Of a stretch of DNA of 64,000 bases, positions 1 through 9,219 are shown piece by piece (the first letter of the stretch is position 1; each line of letters starts with the position of its first letter). This DNA comes from Jannaschia formosa (GTDB taxonomy: Bacteria > Pseudomonadota > Alphaproteobacteria > Rhodobacterales > Rhodobacteraceae), in the NCBI RefSeq assembly GCF_003340555.1, contig NZ_QPLJ01000009.1:62001-126000 (forward strand), written 5' to 3'. The translations under genes were made by a program, and so were the position numbers. Below the pieces are notes generated by a model that made no database searches, was not told the DNA's origin, and was given only the letters and a program-made list of their open reading frames with translations.

Positions 1-626
1 CCGTGGCGCTGTTCGTCATCATCGTCGGCGGCATCTATGGCGGCGTCTTCACCGCGACCGAAGCGGCGGCCGTCTGCGTCGTCGCGGCCGTCGCGATCGG
101 CGTGGCGCAGCGACGCCTGTCGTGGTCCGACCTGGTCGAGAGCCTGCGCGAGACCGCCATCCAGACCTCTGCGATCTTCCTCATCGCCGCCGCGGCCAAG
201 ATCTTCGTGGCCTTCGTCGCGCTGACCGGCGTCGCCTCGGACATCGTCGCCGCGGTCAGCGCCGCCGAGTTGTCGACCTTCGTCCTGCTCGCCGTGATCG
301 TCGTGATCTACCTCGGTCTCGGCATGTTCCTCGACCCGATCGGCATCATGGTGCTGACCCTGCCGCTGATGATCCCGCTGGTCGAGGGCTACGGGCTGGA
401 CCTGATCTGGTTCGGCGTCGTCGTCATCAAGCTGCTGGAGATCGGCCTCATCACCCCGCCCGTCGGCCTCAACGTCTTCGTGATCGCCAATGTCGTGGGC
501 GAGAAAGTCCCGCTGGAGCGCATCTTCTCGGGTATCCTGCGCTTCCTGACGGTGGACGTGCTGGTGCTGATCCTCATCATCGCCTTCCCGATCCTGTCGC
601 TGCTGATCCCGGGGACGATGCGATGA
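1..626 (+). CDS. dctM: TRAP transporter large permease subunit, C-terminal part (cut by window edge)
   Basis: The visible 207 residues are the C-terminal half of a DctM-type permease, the large membrane subunit of a tripartite ATP-independent periplasmic transporter that imports organic acids using an ion gradient. The sequence is strongly hydrophobic with about five or six membrane segments. It carries family-typical stretches such as GGIYGGVFTATEAAA, LGMFLDPIGIMVLTLPLMIP and LLEIGLITPPVGLNVFV. The reading frame is open to base 1, so the true start is outside the window. Its stop codon overlaps the start of the next gene (ATGA), so permease and IclR regulator are probably co-translated. The substrate may be the acid degraded by the downstream acyl-CoA genes; this is inference from context. 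Confidence 0.93.
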   Translation, partial: VALFVIIVGGIYGGVFTATEAAAVCVVAAVAIGVAQRRLSWSDLVESLRETAIQTSAIFLIAAAAKIFVAFVALTGVASDIVAAVSAAELSTFVLLAVIVVIYLGLGMFLDPIGIMVLTLPLMIPLVEGYGLDLIWFGVVVIKLLEIGLITPPVGLNVFVIANVVGEKVPLERIFSGILRFLTVDVLVLILIIAFPILSLLIPGTMR

Positions 627-658
627 AGGACGATGCGCTGAACGACGATGCGATGAAC
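614..658 (+). repeat. Three tandem 15-nt repeats at the dctM/IclR junction
   Basis: Three consecutive 15-base units (614-628, 629-643, 644-658) share the core GACGATGCGnTGAA with only one or two differences. They span the dctM stop codon and the first codons of the IclR gene, encoding the repeated residues DDA(L/M)N. Units 1 and 3 each contain ATGs, so copy number changes would stay in frame while altering the choice of start codons. Confidence 0.9.
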
Positions 659-1423
659 GGGGGGGCGCTGCCGCCCGACCGCCGCTTCGCCACGACGCTG
701 GCGCGGGGGCTGTCGGTGCTGCGGGCCTTCCGGCCCTCGGACGACGGGCTGGGCAATGCCGAGATCGCGTCGCGCACCGGGCTGCCGAAATCCACCGTCT
801 CGCGGCTGACCTTCACCCTGCGCGAACTGGGCTACCTGACCGGCGCGCCGGGCGACCGCTACCGCCCCGGGCCGTCGCTGCTGGTGCTGGGCAACACCGC
901 CGCCGCCGTGAACTCCTGGCTGGAACGCGCGGGCCCGGCGATGCAGCGGCTGGCCGACGAGACGCGGACCATGGCGCTGCTGCTGGTGCGCGACGGCGAC
1001 AAGATGCTGATCGCGCGGACCTGGCGGCCCTCGGGCGTGGCCTCGATCTGGCTGGAGACGGGGCATCGCCTGCCCTTCGCGGGCACCTCGTCCGGCCATA
1101 CGCTGCTGTCGGCGCTGGACGCCCCGCAGGCCGCGTCCATCGCCGCCCTGCCCGCCGCGCATCTGGACCGGATCCGCGCCGAGGGGCTGGCGCAGCTGAC
1201 CACGCGCGGCTTCGTCATCACCGACCCCGCGCAGTATTACGCCCCCGGCATCCACGCCGTGGCCGTCCCCTTCCGCCCCGACGGCGCCGCCGAGCCGGTG
1301 ATCTTCACCTGCGGGGCCGTGCCCGAGATGCTGCCCGTCGCCCGGATGGAAGCCGAGATCGGCCCCGCCCTGCGCGACGCCGTGCGCGGGCTGGACCGCC
1401 TGACCCCGAGGGAGACCCGATGA
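623..1423 (+). CDS. IclR family transcriptional regulator
   Basis: The 266-residue protein has an N-terminal winged helix-turn-helix (roughly residues 20-80, with RGLSVLRAF, then [17 protein letters not shown] and RELGYL). A C-terminal IclR effector-binding domain follows (about 85-260, with the typical [15 protein letters not shown] and GIHAVAVPF stretches). IclR proteins usually control adjacent catabolic genes by binding a pathway metabolite. I chose the ATG at 623, which overlaps the dctM stop; the frame stays open far upstream, but that part is a shadow of dctM. An alternative ATG lies at 653, inside the tandem repeat. Its stop overlaps the next ORF (ATGA at 1420), so it probably sits in and controls the acyl-CoA degradation operon. 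Confidence 0.92.
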   Translation: MKDDALNDDAMNGGALPPDRRFATTLARGLSVLRAFRPSDDGLGNAEIASRTGLPKSTVSRLTFTLRELGYLTGAPGDRYRPGPSLLVLGNTAAAVNSWLERAGPAMQRLADETRTMALLLVRDGDKMLIARTWRPSGVASIWLETGHRLPFAGTSSGHTLLSALDAPQAASIAALPAAHLDRIRAEGLAQLTTRGFVITDPAQYYAPGIHAVAVPFRPDGAAEPVIFTCGAVPEMLPVARMEAEIGPALRDAVRGLDRLTPRETR

Positions 1424-3470
1424 TCGACTACACGCTCGAAGACGGCATCGCCGTCCTGACCGTCGACAACCCGCCGGTGAACGCGCTCGGCCACGCGCTG
1501 CGCGCCGGCCTCGTCGAGGCGGTCCGCCGGTTCGAGGCCGACGGCGCGGCCCGCACCGCGGTGCTGGTCGGCGGCGGGCGGCTGTTCCTCGGCGGGGCCG
1601 ACATCTCCGAATTCGGCAAGCCGCCGCAATCGCCCGGCCTGCCAGAGGTCTGCGACGTGATCGAGGCCAGCGCCAAGCCGGTCGTCGCCGCCATCCATGG
1701 CGCGGCGCTCGGCGGCGGGCTGGAGGTGGCGCTCGGCTGCCACTACCGGCTGGCGATGCCAGGCACGAAGCTGGGCCTGCCCGAGGTGACGCTGGGTATC
1801 CTGCCCGGCGCCGGGGGCACGCAGCGGATGCCGCGCCTGATCGGCACGGAACAGGCCGCCGAGATGATCGCCTTCGGCGCCCCCCTCACACCCGAAAGGG
1901 CGCAGGAGCTGGGTCTCCTCGACCGCATCGGCGAGGGCGACGTCCGCACGGCCGGGATCGCCTTCGCCCGCGAGTTGCTGGACCAGGGCGCCGGCCCCCG
2001 CCGCACCTCCGACATGCGTGCCGAACCCGCCGACCTGACCGACCTGCGCACCCGCGTGACGAAGAAGATGCGCGGCCAGCCCGCCCCGGGCACGGCGCTC
2101 GATTCGGTCGAGAACGCCGCCCGCCTGCCCTTCCGGGAGGGCCTCGCGGAGGAACGCCGCCTCTTCCAGGGCCTGATCGAGACCCCGCAGCGCGCCGCCC
2201 TGATCCACGCCTTCTTCGCCGAACGCGCCGTGACCAAGCTGCCCGAGATCGCGGGCGTCGCCCCTCGCGACGTGACCTCCATCGGCGTGATCGGCGGCGG
2301 CACGATGGGCTCCGGCATCGCCACCGCGGCGCTGCTGGCGGGCCTCGACGTGACGCTGGTGGAACGCGACGACAGCGCCGCCGAGGCAGCGCGCGACCGC
2401 ATCGCGTCCAACCTTGCCGCCGCCGCCAAGCGCGGCAAGATCACCGAGGCGAAGCGCGACGCCCTCGCGCAGGCCCTGACCACCGCCACCGATTACGGTG
2501 CGCTGGCAAAGGCCGACCTCGCCATCGAGGCCGTGTTCGAGAGCATGGAGGTCAAGCACGAAGTCTTCGCCGCCCTCGACAAGGCGATGAAACCCCGCGC
2601 CATCCTCGCCACCAACACGAGCTATCTCGACATCGACGCCATCGCGGCGGCCACCACGCGCCCCTCGGACGTGATCGGCCTGCATTTCTTCTCGCCGGCC
2701 CATGTGATGAAGCTGCTGGAAGTGGTGGTCGCGAAGGAAACGGACCCGCAGGTCACCGCCACCGCCTTCGCGCTGGCGAGACGTCTCGGAAAGACGCCGG
2801 TGCGCGCGGGCGTCTGCGACGGGTTCATCGGCAACCGCATCCTGTCGCGCTACCGCGCCGCCGCCGACCGCATGGTGCTGGACGGGGCCTCGCCCTACGC
2901 CATCGACCGCGCGCTGGAGGCCTTCGGCTTCCCGATGGGGCCCTATCGCGTGTCGGACCTCGCCGGGCTCGACATCGGTTTCATGACCCGCGAGCGGAAG
3001 GCGGCGACCGCCCATCCCGAAGACCGCCGCGCGACTTTCGCCGACGCGCTCTACCATGCCGGACGGCTGGGCCAGAAGACCGGCAAGGGCTACTACAATT
3101 ACACCGAAGACCGGCGCGGCGCCGTGGATCCCGAGGCCGTCGCCCTGATCGAGGCCGCGCAGGAGGGCAGCCGCAGCTTCTCCGACGAGGAGATCACCGC
3201 CCGCTACATGGCCGCCATGGTGGACGAAGGCGCGCGCGTGGTGGACGAGGGCATCGCCCTGCGCCCGCTCGACGTCGACGTGGTCAAGCTGATGGGCTAC
3301 GGCTTCCCGCGCTGGAAAGGCGGCCCGATGCACTGGGCCGACGCCCAGGGCCCGGGCCGGATCGCCGCAGACATCCGCCGCTTCGCCGGCGAAGACGCCC
3401 ATTTCTGGCAGGTCTCGCCCCTGCTCGACCGCCTCGCCCGAGAGGGCCGCACGTTCGGAGACCTGAACCC

Positions 3471-3474
<4 letters not shown>
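1420..3474 (+). CDS. fadJ: Fused enoyl-CoA hydratase / 3-hydroxyacyl-CoA dehydrogenase
   Basis: This 684-residue protein joins two beta-oxidation steps. The N-terminal crotonase domain (about residues 1-200) has [19 protein letters not shown] and [23 protein letters not shown], which hold the oxyanion hole and the two catalytic glutamates. The NAD-binding dehydrogenase domain starts near residue 287 with [14 protein letters not shown] and continues with [15 protein letters not shown], followed by C-terminal dehydrogenase repeats. Length and order fit FadB/FadJ/PimF. The assignment to FadJ rather than PimF is not settled by sequence alone. It overlaps both neighbours by 4 bp. With the thiolase that follows it would convert enoyl-CoA to a shortened acyl-CoA plus acetyl-CoA. 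Confidence 0.93.
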
Positions 3475-4643
<1,169 letters not shown>

Positions 4644-4676
4644 CCCCCGTTCCCCCTATATCCGGGTCAACGCGCC

Positions 4677-4707
4677 GGCCCCTCCTTCCTCTGGCCACAA
4701 ACACCTG
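4677..4707 (-). repeat. Dispersed intergenic element, copy 1 (divergent form)
   Basis: Read on the minus strand this gap between the thiolase and acyl-CoA dehydrogenase genes contains GTGTTTGTGGCCAGAGGAAG followed by GAGGGGCC. That closely matches copy 6 at 32911-32944. A second ATAT-containing stretch next to it (4650-4668) may be part of the same element. It lies opposite to the direction of transcription. Confidence 0.55.
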
Positions 4708-4775
4708 AATCCCGCCCGCCGTCCCGGGCGCCGCCTGCAAGGGCGATGCGCCTCCTCAGTCCACGGAGCCCGCCG

Positions 4776-5966
4776 ATGAACCTCGACTACACCCCCGACC
4801 AGAAGGCCTTCCGCGACGAGGTCCGCGCCTTCCTCGCCGAGAACCTGCCCGAGCGGCTGACCGACAAGGGCCGCGCCGGGCGTCCGCTGACCAAGCGGGA
4901 CCACGAGGAATGGCACGCCATCCTCAATTCGCGCGGCTGGCTGGCCGGCCACTGGCCGACGGAGCATGGCGGCCAGGGTTGGGACGCGGTCCAGCGCCAC
5001 ATCTTCGAGATGGAGACGACGGCGGCGGGCGCCCCCCGCATCGTCCCCTTCGGCGTGATGATGCTGGGGCCGGTCCTGCTGAAATTCGGCTCCGAGGCGC
5101 AGAAGGCGCATTACCTGCCCCGCATCCTCGACGGCACCGACTGGTGGTGCCAGGGCTACTCGGAGCCGGGCGCAGGCTCGGACCTCGCCTCCCTGCGCTG
5201 CGAGGCGGTGCGCGACGGCGACCACTACGTCGTCAACGGCCAGAAGACCTGGACCACGCTGGGCCAGTACGCCGACCACATCTTCTGCCTCGTGCGCACC
5301 TCGAAGGAGGGCAAGCCGCAGGAAGGCATCAGCTTCCTGCTGATCGACATGGCGACCCCCGGGATCGAGGTCCGGCCCATCCGGCTGATCGACGGCTCGG
5401 TCGAGGTCAACGAGGTCTGGTTCTCGGACGTGCGCGTCCCCGTGGCCAACCTCGTCGGCGCCGAGAACATGGGCTGGACCATCGCCAAGTACCTGCTGAC
5501 GCATGAGCGGACGAACATCGCCGGCGTCGGCTTCGCCTCGGCGGGGCTCGCCGCGCTGAAGCGGATGGCGAAGGGGCAGATGGACCGGGGCCGCCCGCTG
5601 ACCGAGAACCCGCATTTCGCCGCGCGGCTCGCGCGGATCGAGATCGACCTGATGGCGATGGCGACGACCAACCTGCGCGTCGTCTCGGCCGCCGCCGCCG
5701 GACAGGCGCCGGGGCCGGAATCGTCCATGCTGAAGGTCAAGGGCACGATCCTGCGGCAGGAGATCAACAATCTGGCCAAGACCGCCGCCGGTCCCTGGGC
5801 TCTGCCCTTCCAGTCCGAGGCGCTGGAGGGCGCCAACGACGCCATCGGCCCCGAGGGCACGCGTCGCGCGACGGCGACCTATTTCAACAATCGCAAGCTC
5901 TCGATCTATGGCGGCTCGAACGAGGTCCAGCGCAACATCATCGCCAAGGCGATCCTGGAGCTTTGA
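4776..5966 (+). CDS. Acyl-CoA dehydrogenase, larger subunit type
   Basis: This 396-residue flavoenzyme belongs to the acyl-CoA dehydrogenase family and would introduce the alpha-beta double bond in an acyl-CoA. Visible motifs are YSEPGAGSDLASLR, VNGQKTWTT and the C-terminal IYGGSNEVQRNIIAK. The position of the usual medium-chain-type glutamate in the last motif is Gly. A glutamate at 244 (THERTNIAG) sits where isovaleryl-CoA dehydrogenase-like enzymes carry theirs, so it is the probable catalytic base. The start at 4776 fits family N-termini (MNLDYTPDQKAFRDEVR); an upstream in-frame ATG at 4746 would add ten non-conserved residues. It is paired with the smaller homologue that follows, suggesting a heteromeric enzyme. 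Confidence 0.93.
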   Translation: MNLDYTPDQKAFRDEVRAFLAENLPERLTDKGRAGRPLTKRDHEEWHAILNSRGWLAGHWPTEHGGQGWDAVQRHIFEMETTAAGAPRIVPFGVMMLGPVLLKFGSEAQKAHYLPRILDGTDWWCQGYSEPGAGSDLASLRCEAVRDGDHYVVNGQKTWTTLGQYADHIFCLVRTSKEGKPQEGISFLLIDMATPGIEVRPIRLIDGSVEVNEVWFSDVRVPVANLVGAENMGWTIAKYLLTHERTNIAGVGFASAGLAALKRMAKGQMDRGRPLTENPHFAARLARIEIDLMAMATTNLRVVSAAAAGQAPGPESSMLKVKGTILRQEINNLAKTAAGPWALPFQSEALEGANDAIGPEGTRRATATYFNNRKLSIYGGSNEVQRNIIAKAILEL

Positions 5967-5974
5967 CACCCCCG

Positions 5975-6015
5975 CCTTCCCCTTCGATGCTCCCCAAATA
6001 TGCCGGGGTCCGGGG
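5975..6015 (-). repeat. Dispersed intergenic element, copy 2
   Basis: On the minus strand the gap between the two acyl-CoA dehydrogenase genes reads CCCCGGCATATTTGGGGAGC and then ATCGAAGGGGAAGG, nearly identical to copies at 11971 and 26463. A GC-rich imperfect hairpin (around 6005-6027, GGGGTCCGGGGCAGAGCCCC) flanks it. It is opposite to the direction of the operon. Confidence 0.75.
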
Positions 6016-6054
6016 CAGAGCCCCGGTTCCCCGCCCTCAACCGGACGAGGCCCC

Positions 6055-7077
6055 ATGGATTTCTCCCTGACCGACGAGCAGCGGATGCTGCAGGACGGCC
6101 TGCGCCGTCTGCTGACAAGTGGCGGCACCTGGGACGCCGTGGCCGAGATGGGCGTGATCGGCATGCTCCTGCCCGAGGAGAAGGGCGGCTATGGCGGCGC
6201 GGGATCGGACCTGATGGTGGTGTTCGAGGAAATCGGCCGCGCCGGATCGGACCTGCCGCTGATCGACACGGGCGTGCTGGGCGCGGGGCTGCTGGCCGCC
6301 GCGGGACAGGACGTGGACGACGTGCTCGCCGGGGGCGCGCGGATCGCGCTGGCCCATGCCGAGCCGGGCAGCCGCTACGACCTCGCGCATGTCGAGACCC
6401 GCGCCGAGGAAAATGTCGATGGATGGCGCCTGACGGGCCGCAAGTCGGTCGTGGTCGACGCGCCGAACGCGACCCGCCTGCTGGTCACGGCCCGCCCTGA
6501 GGACCACGCGCCCATCGCCCTCTTCGAGGTCGACCCCAAGGCGCTCGACCTGCGCGGCTATCCCCTGACCGGAGGCGGCGAGGCCGCCGAGATCGCGCTC
6601 GACGCGACCCCCGCCACGCTGCTGTGGGCCGACGCCGATGCCATGCTCGCCGACACCCATGCCCGCGCCACGCTGGCGATCAGCGCCGAAGCCCTCGGCC
6701 TGATGGAGTCGATCCGCGCCCTCACCGTCGATTACCTGCGCACCCGCAAGCAGTTCGGGCGGCCCATCGGCAAGTTCCAGGTGCTTCAGCACCGCATGGC
6801 CGACCTGCTCATCGAGATCGAGCAGGCGCGCTCCGCCGTCGTGAATCTCGCCGGTCATATCGACACGCCGGACCGCGACCGGCATGTGGCTGCGACCAAG
6901 AACCTCGTCGGAGAGGTCGCGCGGCTCGTCGTCGAGGACTCGATCCAGATGCATGGCGGCATCGGCGTGACCGAGGAATACGACCTCGGGCGGCTGGCCA
7001 AGCGCCTCAGCATGGTCGACCACCGCTTCGGCGACACGCTGCACCATCTCGAACGCTTCATCGAGCTTTCCGCATGA
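6055..7077 (+). CDS. Acyl-CoA dehydrogenase, smaller subunit type
   Basis: The 340-residue protein is a short member of the acyl-CoA dehydrogenase family (typical 380-400). It has the N-terminal MDFSLTDEQRMLQDGLRRLL, the FAD/CoA-associated YLRTRKQFGRPIGKFQVLQH and a C-terminal IQMHGGIGVTEEYDLGRL. It lacks the usual catalytic C-terminal glutamate motif. Pairs of a full-length and a short acyl-CoA dehydrogenase are known to form heteromers in cyclic-acid, steroid side-chain and dicarboxylate (PimC/PimD) degradation; the same is inferred here. The frame extends upstream to 5908, but that part covers the dispersed element and is not conserved-looking. It overlaps the thioesterase start by 4 bp. 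Confidence 0.9.
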   Translation: MDFSLTDEQRMLQDGLRRLLTSGGTWDAVAEMGVIGMLLPEEKGGYGGAGSDLMVVFEEIGRAGSDLPLIDTGVLGAGLLAAAGQDVDDVLAGGARIALAHAEPGSRYDLAHVETRAEENVDGWRLTGRKSVVVDAPNATRLLVTARPEDHAPIALFEVDPKALDLRGYPLTGGGEAAEIALDATPATLLWADADAMLADTHARATLAISAEALGLMESIRALTVDYLRTRKQFGRPIGKFQVLQHRMADLLIEIEQARSAVVNLAGHIDTPDRDRHVAATKNLVGEVARLVVEDSIQMHGGIGVTEEYDLGRLAKRLSMVDHRFGDTLHHLERFIELSA

Positions 7078-7460
7078 TCATCGAGGGCGAGACCGGAACG
7101 CAGCGCCTGCTGGGCTACGTGCTCGAGATCGCGGGCGACCGGGCGAAATGCCGCCTGATGCTGACCGAGGATCACACCAACCGCCACAGCGCGCTGCATG
7201 GCGGGATCGCCGCCGCCGTGCTCGACAACGCGATGGGGGCGACGGGCTCGCTCACGGTGGACGAGACCGGGAAGGCGCCGTTCCTCACCGTCTCGATGAC
7301 GATCAACTACCATGCCCCCGCCCGCGTCGGCGACCTGCTGGAGGCCGAGGGCTGGGTGACCGGCGGGGGCCGTTCGCTGGTCTTCATCGGCGGAGAGCTG
7401 CGCGCGGGCGACCGCCTGATCGCGACCGCCTCGGGCGTGTTCAAGCGGGTGAAGACGTGA
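7074..7460 (+). CDS. PaaI-type hotdog-fold thioesterase
   Basis: This 128-residue protein has the hotdog-fold signature of the PaaI/YdiI thioesterase family. The stretch NRHSALHGGIAAAVLDNAMG contains the HGG motif and the acidic catalytic region, and SMTINYHAPARVGDLLEAEG follows. Such enzymes hydrolyse acyl-CoA esters and often rescue CoA from dead-end intermediates. It begins at ATG 7074 within the stop of the preceding gene and ends in a GTGA overlap with the next, so it is firmly inside the operon. The exact acyl substrate cannot be read from sequence. Confidence 0.88.
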   Translation: MIIEGETGTQRLLGYVLEIAGDRAKCRLMLTEDHTNRHSALHGGIAAAVLDNAMGATGSLTVDETGKAPFLTVSMTINYHAPARVGDLLEAEGWVTGGGRSLVFIGGELRAGDRLIATASGVFKRVKT

Positions 7461-8224
7461 CCGGCCGCATCGACGATCTGGGCGACCGGCTGGTCGTCAC
7501 CAACGAGAATCCGGGCAAGCGCAACGCGCTGACCCCGGCCTATTACGACGCCCTGAACGACGCGCTGGAGACGGCCCGCGACCCGCGCATCGGCGCCGTC
7601 ATCCTGCGCGGTGCGGGCGGCTATTTCTGCGCGGGCGGGAACCTCGCCGCCCTCGCCACCCGCCGCGACCTGCCCCGCGCCGGGCGGCTGGCGAAGATCG
7701 GCGCGCTGCACGACCTCGTCGCCGCCATCCGCGCCTGCCCTGCCCCGGTCATCGCCGCCGTCGAGGGCGGGGCCGCGGGCGCCGGCGCCTCCATCGCCTT
7801 CGCCTGCGACCTGGTCGTCGCCGCCGAGGACGCGCGCTTCACCGCCGCCTATGTGAAGGCGGGCCTCGTCCCGGACGGCGGGCTGACGGCGGCGCTGGCC
7901 ATGCTGGTCCCGCGCGCCACCGCGATGCGGATGGCCCTGCTGGGCGATCCCGTGACCGCGGCGCGCCTGCACGCGCTCGGCGCGATCTCGGACCTCTGTG
8001 CGCCGGGGACCGCCGAGGCGGCGGCCCATGCCCTTGCCGACCGGCTCTGCACCGGGCCGCGCGTGACACAGGGCCTCATCAAGCGGCTCGTCGCGGATGC
8101 CTATGGCGACCCCGCCGCGCAGGCCGAGCGCGAACGGCAGGCCATGGCCGACGCACAGGCCAGCCCCGAGGGGATGGCGGGCATCGACGCCTTCCTCGCC
8201 AAGCGCAAGCCCGCCTGGCCCTGA
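7457..8224 (+). CDS. Enoyl-CoA hydratase/isomerase family protein
   Basis: A 255-residue crotonase-fold protein starting at GTG 7457, which overlaps the thioesterase stop (GTGA). It shows the oxyanion-hole segments NPGKRNALTPAYYDAL, GAGGYFCAGGNL and [21 protein letters not shown], and ends with the usual helical region. The second catalytic position reads VPDGGLT where many hydratases have PEVGLG or similar. It may therefore be an isomerase, a hydrolase or a special-substrate hydratase rather than a standard hydratase. It adds a second crotonase to the operon beside the fused enzyme at 1420, which suggests an unusual double-bond or ring-opening step. That last point is inference. Confidence 0.87.
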   Translation: MTGRIDDLGDRLVVTNENPGKRNALTPAYYDALNDALETARDPRIGAVILRGAGGYFCAGGNLAALATRRDLPRAGRLAKIGALHDLVAAIRACPAPVIAAVEGGAAGAGASIAFACDLVVAAEDARFTAAYVKAGLVPDGGLTAALAMLVPRATAMRMALLGDPVTAARLHALGAISDLCAPGTAEAAAHALADRLCTGPRVTQGLIKRLVADAYGDPAAQAERERQAMADAQASPEGMAGIDAFLAKRKPAWP

Positions 8225-8226
8225 CC

Positions 8227-9219
8227 GTGAGCAGGCCGGACCCCGCGCTCCGCACCCGCGTGACCGAGACCTACGGCACGCGCCTGCCCATCGTGGCGGG
8301 CGGGCTGATGTGGCTGGCCGACGGCGCCTACGTCGCCGCCTGCGCGGGCGCCGGGATCATGGGCTTCCTGACGGCAGCGTCCTTCAAGGAACCCGGCGCG
8401 CTGGAGGCGGAGATCGCCCGCGCCCGCGACCTGACCGACGGACCCTTCGGCGTGAACGTCTCGATGCTGCCCAAGCTGGTGGAGGGCGAGACGATCGAGG
8501 CCACCTTCCGCACGATCATCGACGCGGGCATCCGCCACGTCGAGACCTCGGGTCGCAGCCCCGCCGCCTTCCTGCCGATGCTGCGCGAGGCGGGGGTGCA
8601 TGTGCTCCACAAGGTGCCCTCCGTCCGATACGCAGAATCCGCCGAGCGCGCGGGCGTCGACATGGTCGCCATCGTCGGCGCCGAATGCGGCGGCCACCCG
8701 GGGCTGGACCTCGTGGGAACGGCGGTCAACATGGCCCTGGCCGAGCGGCGCCTGACGATTCCCTTCCTGATCGGCGGCGGCATCGGCACCGGCGGCCAGA
8801 TCGTCGCCGCGCTCGCCAACGGGGCCGACGGCGTCGTCATCGGCACCCGCTTCCTCGTCGCCGAGGAACTGAGCGCCCACCGCGCCTACAAGGAGGCGCT
8901 GGTCGCCGCGACCGAGCGCGACACGATGCTGACCATGTCCAGCGTCCGCAACACCATCCGCACGCTTGCCAACGACACCGCCCGCGAGGTCGCCACCCTG
9001 GAACGCGACGACCCGGAGATCGGGATCGAGCGCCTGATGCCGCTGGTCGCGGGCACCATCGGGCGCGAGGCCTACCGCACCGGGGACGTGTCACGCGGCA
9101 TGCTCTCGGCCGGGCAGTCGCTTGGCCTCGCCGACCGCATCGCGCCCCTCGCCGAGATCACCGCCCAGCTGGAGGCCGAGGCCGCCCGCGCCCTCGCCCG
9201 CCTCAGAGGACCCACATGA
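8227..9219 (+). CDS. Nitronate monooxygenase-like FMN oxidoreductase
   Basis: The 330-residue protein has the TIM-barrel layout of the nitronate monooxygenase / 2-nitropropane dioxygenase family. It shows RLPIVAGGLMWLADGAYVAA near the start, VGAECGGHPGLDL in the middle, and the FMN phosphate-binding GGGIGTGGQIVAALANGADG followed by VVIGTRF. Start is GTG 8227, 2 nt after the previous stop. Members of this family are often misnamed; several in acyl-CoA or cyclic-acid clusters are probably NAD(P)H-dependent reductases. Within this operon a reductive or flavin-dependent step on an unsaturated CoA intermediate is plausible but unproven. Confidence 0.85.
   Translation: MSRPDPALRTRVTETYGTRLPIVAGGLMWLADGAYVAACAGAGIMGFLTAASFKEPGALEAEIARARDLTDGPFGVNVSMLPKLVEGETIEATFRTIIDAGIRHVETSGRSPAAFLPMLREAGVHVLHKVPSVRYAESAERAGVDMVAIVGAECGGHPGLDLVGTAVNMALAERRLTIPFLIGGGIGTGGQIVAALANGADGVVIGTRFLVAEELSAHRAYKEALVAATERDTMLTMSSVRNTIRTLANDTAREVATLERDDPEIGIERLMPLVAGTIGREAYRTGDVSRGMLSAGQSLGLADRIAPLAEITAQLEAEAARALARLRGPT

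Noticed and set aside
1237-3402. 721-codon minus-strand frame antisense to the hydratase/dehydrogenase gene
   Set aside because: Composition is rich in Arg/Gly/Ala/His without motifs; it mirrors the coding bias of the plus-strand gene. High GC makes such long shadows common.
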